Source: SB11 sp037968475 (lineage in GTDB: Bacteria > Bacteroidota > Bacteroidia > UBA8524). Taken from it: DNA of 64,000 nt. A program made the translations under genes and the position numbers. Positions within the stretch are counted from its first letter, which is position 1. The number at the start of each line of letters is the position of its first letter. The notes beneath the pieces are model-generated. The model was not told the origin of the DNA, did no database searches, and saw nothing but the letters and a program-made list of their open reading frames with translations. Below are positions 58,340 to 64,000 of the stretch, piece by piece. The stretch covers positions 186,001 through 250,000 of the forward strand of contig JBBKVO010000001.1 in the NCBI GenBank assembly GCA_037968475.1, in the 5' to 3' direction.

Positions 58340-59305
58340 ATGAAAAAAATAGCGGTATTTACATCAGGGGGCGATTCGCCGGGAATGAATGCCTGTGTGC
58401 GTGCTGTAGTACGCTCAGGCATATATCATGGGATGAAAGTAGTAGGCATAATGCGTGGCTTTAACGGTATGATTGAGGGCGAAATGAAGCCTATGACAGC
58501 TAAAAGTGTAGCCAATATTGTGCAACGTGGAGGTACAATACTAAAAACAGCTCGTAGCACTGAGTTTATGACCCCCGAAGGGCGAAAAAAAGCTTACGAT
58601 AATCTTAAAAAACAGGGTGTAGAAGGCATAGTATGTATTGGTGGCGATGGAACATTTACGGGTGCAAAAATCTTTTTTGAAGAGTATGGTATTCCTTGTA
58701 TGGGTGCGCCCGGTACTATTGATAATGATTTGTATGGTACAGATTATACCATAGGTTTTGATACAGCAATAAACACAGCCATTGATGCTATAGATAAAAT
58801 ACGCGATACAGCCGATAGCCACGATCGTGTTTTTTTTGTTGAAGTAATGGGTAGAAATAGCGGTGCAATAGCCCTTGAGGTAGCAATAGGTGGTGGTGCT
58901 GAGGCTGTGATGTTGCCCGAAGTTAGCGGTGAAGTTGGCCCATTAAAAGAAATGTTTAACAACCGCAAGCGTAAAAAAAGCTTCTCAATAATAGTAGTTG
59001 CAGAAGGGAATGAAGAGGGGGGTGCTTATAAAATTGCCAATGAGCTGAAAGAATCATTTCCTGAGATTGACGCGAAAGTAACAATACTAGGTCATATACA
59101 ACGTGGGGGTTCGCCTACCGCCTACGATAGAGTGTTGGCAACCCGATTGGGGGTAGCTTGTGTAGAGGGTTTAAAAAATGGCGAAACCAATAAAATGGCA
59201 GCCATAGTTAATAACCAAGTAGTCCTTGTATCTTTTGATGATGCAATAAATAAAACCAAAGAATTGCCCGACATATTGGGACTGATTGATTTGATGAATG
59301 TTTAA
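58340..59305 (+). CDS. pfkA: ATP-dependent 6-phosphofructokinase
   Basis: A 321-residue PfkA catalysing fructose 6-phosphate phosphorylation in glycolysis. Features are the ATP site FTSGGDSPGMNACVRAVV (about 7-24), CIGGDGTFTGAK (about 98-109), the catalytic PGTIDNDLYGTDYTIGFDTA (about 121-140, with the Gly at the position that favours ATP over pyrophosphate), EVMGRNSGAIAL and the ILGHIQRGGSPTAYDR region. Length is normal. Confidence 0.95.
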   Translation: MKKIAVFTSGGDSPGMNACVRAVVRSGIYHGMKVVGIMRGFNGMIEGEMKPMTAKSVANIVQRGGTILKTARSTEFMTPEGRKKAYDNLKKQGVEGIVCIGGDGTFTGAKIFFEEYGIPCMGAPGTIDNDLYGTDYTIGFDTAINTAIDAIDKIRDTADSHDRVFFVEVMGRNSGAIALEVAIGGGAEAVMLPEVSGEVGPLKEMFNNRKRKKSFSIIVVAEGNEEGGAYKIANELKESFPEIDAKVTILGHIQRGGSPTAYDRVLATRLGVACVEGLKNGETNKMAAIVNNQVVLVSFDDAINKTKELPDILGLIDLMNV

Positions 59306-59431
59306 TAGGAACGGTTGTTGTGTGAGTAATAACAACAAGCTGACTGAATTTATGGTAAACATTAACAGATTCATTCCACATCTTCATAAAAAACAATTTA
59401 CTTTCGTTGCCATTCGTTGAATGTATAATAG

Positions 59432-60382
59432 ATGATAAAATTTTTTGCACTCATAATTACCCTGCTGTTGTTTTGCACCTCAAGCGTGCAAGCACAACAA
59501 GAAAATACTGCACCCGATTCTGCTGATTTTCAGGTTACAGGCAAACCCCTTAGCCCTAAGGATTCATTACGTTTTTTCGAGCGTAGGTTAATAGGTTTGG
59601 GTGAAAGTATAATAATGGCTCAAAGTGAAGAAGAACGTTTTGTATCAACCTACAATTTTGCTCGCACACTTATAGCAGCACTAAAACAGCCCAATTCTTT
59701 TGAGTATCCCTTTGATTCAGTAAAAAAATATATTTCGATACTCACCCCTGAAGATAACACATTTAGAATTTTTACATGGAGTTTAAAGCATGGGAGAGAC
59801 TCGTTGGTTACTGCCGATTCGTTTGAGTTTTTTGGAGCTATACAAATGAACAATAAGGAGCGCCTTGAGTTGTATGGACTTTACGATAGTTCTACAAGGC
59901 TTGGTAAACCAGAGTATGAAGAACTTAACAACCGCTTTTGGTACGGTGCATTGTATTATCAATTAGTGTCCGTTAAATACAAAAAGCAAAAATACTATAC
60001 CCTATTAGGCTGGGATGGGCATACTATGGCCAGTAACCGTAAAATAATAGATGTGCTAAGTTTTGACGAGATGGGAAAACCCGTTTTTGGTGCACCTATT
60101 TTTGAGCTTGATAAAGATAAACCCTTAAAGCACAGGGTGATTTTTGAGTTTAGGGATGATGCGGTGATGACGTTGCGCTACGTAAAATCGAAAAAACTGA
60201 TTGCCTTTGAAAATTTAATACCGCCAGGCCCCAATGCAGTGGGTATGTACGAAACTTACTTGCCCGATGGCAGCTACGATTATTTCATATTTAAAAAGGG
60301 TAAATGGCTAAAACGCGAGATGTTATTTGAAAACGTAAGGAACATACCTATGGAAGAACTCTCACCAAGGAGTCAACGATAA
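59432..60382 (+). CDS. Secreted conserved Bacteroidota protein of unknown function
   Basis: A 316-residue protein with signal peptide (MIKFFALIITLLLFCTSSVQAQ). The body has recurring family patterns FRIFTWSLKHG (about 108-118), FEFFGAIQMNNKERLELYGL, RFWYGALYYQLVSV, YYTLLGWDGHTMASNRKIIDVL and FGAPIFEL. I know this arrangement as an uncharacterised secreted Bacteroidota family, often beside a TrmH-type methyltransferase gene, as here. No enzymatic motif is clear. Its 3' end overlaps the convergent methyltransferase gene by 35 bp. Confidence 0.75.
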   Translation: MIKFFALIITLLLFCTSSVQAQQENTAPDSADFQVTGKPLSPKDSLRFFERRLIGLGESIIMAQSEEERFVSTYNFARTLIAALKQPNSFEYPFDSVKKYISILTPEDNTFRIFTWSLKHGRDSLVTADSFEFFGAIQMNNKERLELYGLYDSSTRLGKPEYEELNNRFWYGALYYQLVSVKYKKQKYYTLLGWDGHTMASNRKIIDVLSFDEMGKPVFGAPIFELDKDKPLKHRVIFEFRDDAVMTLRYVKSKKLIAFENLIPPGPNAVGMYETYLPDGSYDYFIFKKGKWLKREMLFENVRNIPMEELSPRSQR

Positions 60383-61091
60383 CCGCAGTAGCCACAGCAG
60401 CGTTTAGCGATTCGGCTTTCCCCCTTTTGGGTATACTTATTTTGTGTTGTGCTAGTTGTATAAGCTCTTCACTTACTCCTTTGCCCTCATTACCAATTAA
60501 CACAATAGGTTTTTCAATTTCTTTAATATCGTATACAGGTTCGCCGTCCATCACACAGGCATATAAACGGTGCGCGTATGAAGGCAGCACTTCTTCAAGA
60601 TTTACATAATGTACCTGTACACGGGCAAAACTACCCATAGTAGCATTTATCACTTTGGGGTTATAAGCATCAACACAATTTTCAGAACATACAATATGCT
60701 TTATTCCATACCAATCGGCCGTGCGGATAATAGTACCCAAGTTACCCGGGTCTTGTATAAAATCAAGAGCAATAGTTATGCTCTCATCAAAAATATTTGT
60801 GTTAAAATTATTAGCAGGCAAAGTCAATAAAGCCAGTGCTTTATTGGGTTGTTCAAAACCACTAATACGTCCCAATTCTTTAGTGTTTACAAGGGTGTAT
60901 GGCACTTTGCCCAATAGGGGTAAGTATAGCGTTCTCCACTCTTCAGTACCGTATACTTGCACCACCTCTAAATTATTTTGTAGTGCTTCGGCTACTGCTT
61001 TTTCACCCTCAACAATAAATTGGTTGTATTTTTGCCTGAATTTTTTAGAACGAAGCGATTTTACCAGTTGAATTTCGGATTTAGTAAGCAT
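60348..61091 (-). CDS. TrmH/SpoU-family RNA 2'-O-methyltransferase
   Basis: A 247-residue SPOUT methyltransferase. The N-terminal substrate-binding part has KSLRSKKFRQKYNQFIVEGEKAV (about 10-30); the trefoil-knot domain has LDFIQDPGNLGTIIRTADW (motif 1, about 109-127), PIVLIGNEGKGVSEELI (motif 2, about 190-206) and ISIPKRGKAESLNAAVATAVI (motif 3, about 213-233). It methylates ribose in rRNA or tRNA; the site is unknown. Its start codon (61091) overlaps the 5' region of the divergent TamL-like gene. Confidence 0.92.
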   Translation of the reverse strand: MLTKSEIQLVKSLRSKKFRQKYNQFIVEGEKAVAEALQNNLEVVQVYGTEEWRTLYLPLLGKVPYTLVNTKELGRISGFEQPNKALALLTLPANNFNTNIFDESITIALDFIQDPGNLGTIIRTADWYGIKHIVCSENCVDAYNPKVINATMGSFARVQVHYVNLEEVLPSYAHRLYACVMDGEPVYDIKEIEKPIVLIGNEGKGVSEELIQLAQHKISIPKRGKAESLNAAVATAVIVDSLVRVLP

Positions 61092-63428
61092 GGGCAGGGG
61101 CTATATATAAGTACAAGAATTATCTTTCTTGCGCTAACGGTACTTCTGTTTTTATCAAGTTGCAAAATAACACAAGAATTAAGTAAGGATGAACTGCTGG
61201 TAAACAAAATAGAAATAAAAGGTATAGAAGATAATAAACTAAGCGAAGGAGCAAAGCAATTGGTAAAACAAAAGCCCAATAAACGCTTGTTTGGTTTTTG
61301 GCGGTTTTATTTGCGAGCATACAACTATGGTATGCGGGGCGATACCTCAAAAAAATTCAGAAGGTATATTCGTGAAAAAATTGGCGAAGAACCAGTAATA
61401 TTAGATACCCTTAAAACAGGTGAATCGGCAAGGCAAATAGAAGCCTATTTGTTTAATAATGGCTATTTCAATAGGCAGGTTACCTATACAGTTATTCCCA
61501 AAAAAAATAAGAGCAAAAAAGCCACCGTACAGTACAATGTGCAAACCAATGCCCAATACATTATAAAAACCGTAACCTATGGTATTGATAATAAACGGCT
61601 GTATTTTAAAGTTTTCAACGATTCAAAAAACTCGAAATTAAAAGAAGGTGGTTTTTTTAGTGCTGAAATAATTGCCGAAGAGCGTGAGCGGATTACCAAA
61701 AAACTACGCGAAGACGGCTATTACTTTTTTAATAAAGAATATATTGTTTTTACTGTTGATAGTGCCTTTGAAGGAAACTTTGTAAATATAGACCTGCAAA
61801 TACGTAATCCTGATTTGTTCACAGCTCACCAGCGGTATAGCATAGGCAATGTATACATAAATGTAGTAAACCCCGCCGAAACAGATATGCCAGAATTGCG
61901 TGTTGATTGGCACAAAACCGATAGTGTATGGGTGAATCTAAACGGGTATAAAATGAACGAAGAAATTTTGCTGCGCAGAATTTTGATAGATCCGGGGGCT
62001 ACCTTTAATCAGGCAAATGTTGATAATACCTACAATAGTCTTAACGATGTGCAGCTGTTTAGGCAAACTAGTATTTCGTTTGAAAAAGATACTGTTGAAG
62101 GCATACTAAATTGCTATATAAACCTATTGCCCGATAAAAGGCACGAGTATGTTTTTGAACCTCAATTGATAACTTCTGACCAAAACAACGCGGTTGAGCA
62201 AAACAACTTACGTAACTATGGTTTGGCAAATACCATTTCCTACCGAAACAGAAACCTGTTTGGAAGTGCTGAGACTTTTGAGCTTCGTTATCGTGTATCG
62301 CTAGAGGGGCAGGTGCGCAATAACGATAGTCTACGTTTTTTAAGCAATATAGAGCATAATATAACAGGAACATTGGGGCTGCCTAGGATAAACCTGTTAA
62401 AAACCTTTCAGCAACGATGGGGATTGCGAAATACCCGCTCGGCATTGGTAGGTAACTTTATTTACGAATCGAATATAGATTTTAGTCGAAGAGTATTATC
62501 GCTAGGGTATAACGAATTATTTACCACCCCCAACCTTTTGCACAATTTCAATATTTCTTTGTTCGAGGTATCTTTTAATAAAACCAATGCCAAACGCGAT
62601 TTTTTATCATTGGTAAATCCTGCCGATAGTATTTTTATTGCCAACTTGTTTACCACCAATCTTATTACAAATACCCGTATCACATGGGTATATAGCGATA
62701 AAATACTTAGCCGCACAGGTTCGCATTTTTTTTCAAGAGTGATGTTAGAATCGGCGGGGTGGGGGCTTACCCGTTTTATGAAAGGCACAAATCAGCCGTT
62801 GCCTGCGGATGGAATTTATAAGATAGACAATGTAAACTTTGAGCAGTTTGTAAAACTGGATTTAGACATACGTTACACCCAAGTATTAAACGAGTATAAT
62901 ACAATGGCTTATCGTATACATACAGGCGTTGGCCGTGCTTATGGAAACTCTACTATAATGCCTTTTGTACGTCGCTATTTTATTGGGGGTGCAAATAGCC
63001 TTCGTGGGTGGCGACCGCGTACTCTTGGACCGGGTAGTTTTGCCAATAGCGCCCCTGGGGTGAGGGCTGACAGAAGTGGGGAGCTTATTTTGGAAGCTCA
63101 GGCCGAATATCGGTTTAGCATTATACATAATTTGCTTGAGGGTGCTTTGTTTACAGACGCAGGTAATATTTGGTACACCCGCCCTATTGCCGGCAAGCAA
63201 GGAGTAGAGTTTTCACCGCAAACATTCATTAATCAAATGGCTGTTAGTTCAGGTATTGGGTTTAGGTTTGATTTTTCTTTTTTTGTGTTAAGGTTTGATT
63301 TTGGTGTGCCCCTACGTAATCCTGAATTGCCTAGTAAAGAACGTTGGTTGTTTAATGACTATGGCAATGGCAGCCGCAAATTTTTCCCATCATTAATACT
63401 TAACTTAGGCTTAGGCTATCCGTTTTAG
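61068..63428 (+). CDS. TamL-like outer-membrane BamA-superfamily lipoprotein
   Basis: About 786 residues. A lipoprotein signal (ISTRIIFLALTVLLFLSSC) precedes POTRA-type domains (about 40-370) and a C-terminal Omp85 barrel with the RRYFIGGANSLRGWRPR motif (VRGF/Y-box type). It ends in aromatic YPF. This matches the lipidated TamA variant, TamL, of Bacteroidota, which helps insert outer-membrane proteins. tamB is not downstream here; pyrD is. The start is uncertain: no ATG is in frame, and the nearest candidate is a TTG at 61068. An ATG at 61090 would be in frame if the (TA)4 at 61102-61109 had one TA fewer. Confidence 0.85.
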   Translation: MNFGFSKHGQGLYISTRIIFLALTVLLFLSSCKITQELSKDELLVNKIEIKGIEDNKLSEGAKQLVKQKPNKRLFGFWRFYLRAYNYGMRGDTSKKFRRYIREKIGEEPVILDTLKTGESARQIEAYLFNNGYFNRQVTYTVIPKKNKSKKATVQYNVQTNAQYIIKTVTYGIDNKRLYFKVFNDSKNSKLKEGGFFSAEIIAEERERITKKLREDGYYFFNKEYIVFTVDSAFEGNFVNIDLQIRNPDLFTAHQRYSIGNVYINVVNPAETDMPELRVDWHKTDSVWVNLNGYKMNEEILLRRILIDPGATFNQANVDNTYNSLNDVQLFRQTSISFEKDTVEGILNCYINLLPDKRHEYVFEPQLITSDQNNAVEQNNLRNYGLANTISYRNRNLFGSAETFELRYRVSLEGQVRNNDSLRFLSNIEHNITGTLGLPRINLLKTFQQRWGLRNTRSALVGNFIYESNIDFSRRVLSLGYNELFTTPNLLHNFNISLFEVSFNKTNAKRDFLSLVNPADSIFIANLFTTNLITNTRITWVYSDKILSRTGSHFFSRVMLESAGWGLTRFMKGTNQPLPADGIYKIDNVNFEQFVKLDLDIRYTQVLNEYNTMAYRIHTGVGRAYGNSTIMPFVRRYFIGGANSLRGWRPRTLGPGSFANSAPGVRADRSGELILEAQAEYRFSIIHNLLEGALFTDAGNIWYTRPIAGKQGVEFSPQTFINQMAVSSGIGFRFDFSFFVLRFDFGVPLRNPELPSKERWLFNDYGNGSRKFFPSLILNLGLGYPF
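61102..61109 (+). repeat. (TA)4 run between the out-of-frame ATG and the TamL-like signal
   Basis: CTATATATAAG contains four TA units. With three units, the ATG at 61090 would read MGRGYISTRIIFLALTVLL, a textbook lipoprotein signal, in frame with the rest of the gene. As given, the ATG frame stops after MGRGYI. Confidence 0.7.
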
Positions 63429-63435
63429 AAAAAAT

Positions 63436-64000
63436 ATGTATTCCATTATTCGCAACTTACTATTTATACTTTCTGCCGAAAGGGCACACTACTTCACAAT
63501 GGATTGGTTGCAGCGTTTAGTGGCTTTTCCGCCAACGGCATTCATCATAAAAACATTATTTAAAAGTAAAAGTCAACCCGTTACCATCGCAGGTATCACA
63601 TTCCCCAATCGTGTAGGTTTGGCAGCAGGCTTTGATAAAAATGCAAAATATATTGATGCGTTGGCAGCATTGGGTTTTGGGCATATAGAGGTGGGTACTG
63701 TTACCCCATTGCCTCAACCTGGTAATGATAAACCTCGTCTTTTTCGTCTCACAAAAGATAAAGCCTTATTAAACCGATTAGGTTTTAACAACCAAGGAGT
63801 TGATGTAGTAGCCAATCGCCTACCCCATGTAAAAAGTAAAGTAATTATAGGGGGCAACATAGGCAAAAACAAAATTACCCCTAACGAGGATGCAATAAGC
63901 GACTATGAAAAATGCTTTATTCGCTTGTACGATTATGTAGATTATTTTACTGTAAATGTAAGCTCGCCCAATACACCCAACCTACGTGCCTTGCAGGATA
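63436..64000 (+). CDS. pyrD: Dihydroorotate dehydrogenase, quinone-dependent (5' part)
   Basis: The first 188 or so codons of a class 2 dihydroorotate dehydrogenase, cut by the window end. The N-terminus forms the membrane-associating helices (MYSIIRNLLFILSAERAHYF), followed by GITFPNRVGLAAGFDKNAKYIDAL (about 53-76, FMN site), HIEVGTVTPLPQPGNDKPRLFRL and IIGGNIGKNK and VNVSSPNTPNLRALQD. The catalytic Ser region of class 2 enzymes is further on, near the edge. It converts dihydroorotate to orotate using quinone, in pyrimidine synthesis. It starts 7 bp after the TamL-like gene. Confidence 0.93.
   Translation, partial: MYSIIRNLLFILSAERAHYFTMDWLQRLVAFPPTAFIIKTLFKSKSQPVTIAGITFPNRVGLAAGFDKNAKYIDALAALGFGHIEVGTVTPLPQPGNDKPRLFRLTKDKALLNRLGFNNQGVDVVANRLPHVKSKVIIGGNIGKNKITPNEDAISDYEKCFIRLYDYVDYFTVNVSSPNTPNLRALQD

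Overview
The window reads as a chromosomal segment of a member of the Bacteroidota, probably a gliding or gliding-related lineage. The evidence is: two proteins with type IX secretion (T9SS) C-terminal sorting domains (10765-12729, 51743-53566); a GldH lipoprotein next to a RicT/PSP1 protein; an HU-plus-SPOR-domain protein beside exbB/exbD/tonB; a TamL-like lipoprotein barrel; a haem-copper oxidase operon with DUF420/DUF983 satellites; and promoters of the Bacteroidota TTTG / TAnnTTTG type just upstream of many starts. DNA is AT-rich and Shine-Dalgarno signals are mostly absent. No tRNA, rRNA, CRISPR array or integrase was seen.

Layout. 1-3281: a truncated POT peptide transporter and an S9B dipeptidyl peptidase, a plausible peptide-use pair. 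3282-9950: an accessory island in repetitive DNA. It holds a small basic protein and a RadC/JAB protein, a DUF3800 protein, a beta-family protein converging on an sce7726-family nuclease-like protein, an IS1595-type transposase, a Panacea antitoxin with a two-TM candidate toxin, and a DUF559 nuclease-like gene. A 34-nt repeat occurs in inverted orientation at 4005-4038 and 9405-9438, and a 55-nt direct repeat at 3943-3997 and 9875-9929. 9940-18506: a membrane-anchored hypothetical, a T9SS Asp-box protein, holA, an HsdR_N-like protein, an FAD monooxygenase with a Crp-type regulator, NhaD and a GT2 glycosyltransferase. 18608-30794: a dihaem cytochrome c, an SDR protein and a long minus-strand respiratory operon (cox2, cox1, ctaA, ctaB, two cox3-type genes, cox4, SCO, DUF420, a small CPMC protein, DUF983). 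Its subunit II carries an N-terminal cytochrome c domain.

31096-43842: a 1011-residue TPR protein, folC, a DUF433 antitoxin-like gene followed by a visibly deleted DUF5615 toxin relic, the tonB-exbD-exbB group with HU/SPOR, dps, gldH-ricT, holB and a second GT2. 43839-48547: a small membrane protein and an adaptor/permease/TolC tripartite exporter without its ATPase. 48773-64000: hpt, a lipoprotein archaemetzincin, adk-obg, a LamG/T9SS surface protein, a sodium:solute symporter, a zinc-ribbon membrane protein, corA, a lipoprotein, pfkA, a conserved secreted protein, a TrmH-type methyltransferase, a TamL-like barrel with an odd start, and the 5' part of pyrD.

Most of the window is ordinary housekeeping. 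The unusual material is the 3.3-10 kb island (candidate defence and toxin-antitoxin genes, repeats with an internally flipped spacer), the broken DUF433/DUF5615 pair, the cytochrome c-Cox2 fusion and the TamL start. All family calls come from reading motifs by eye; no database search was run.
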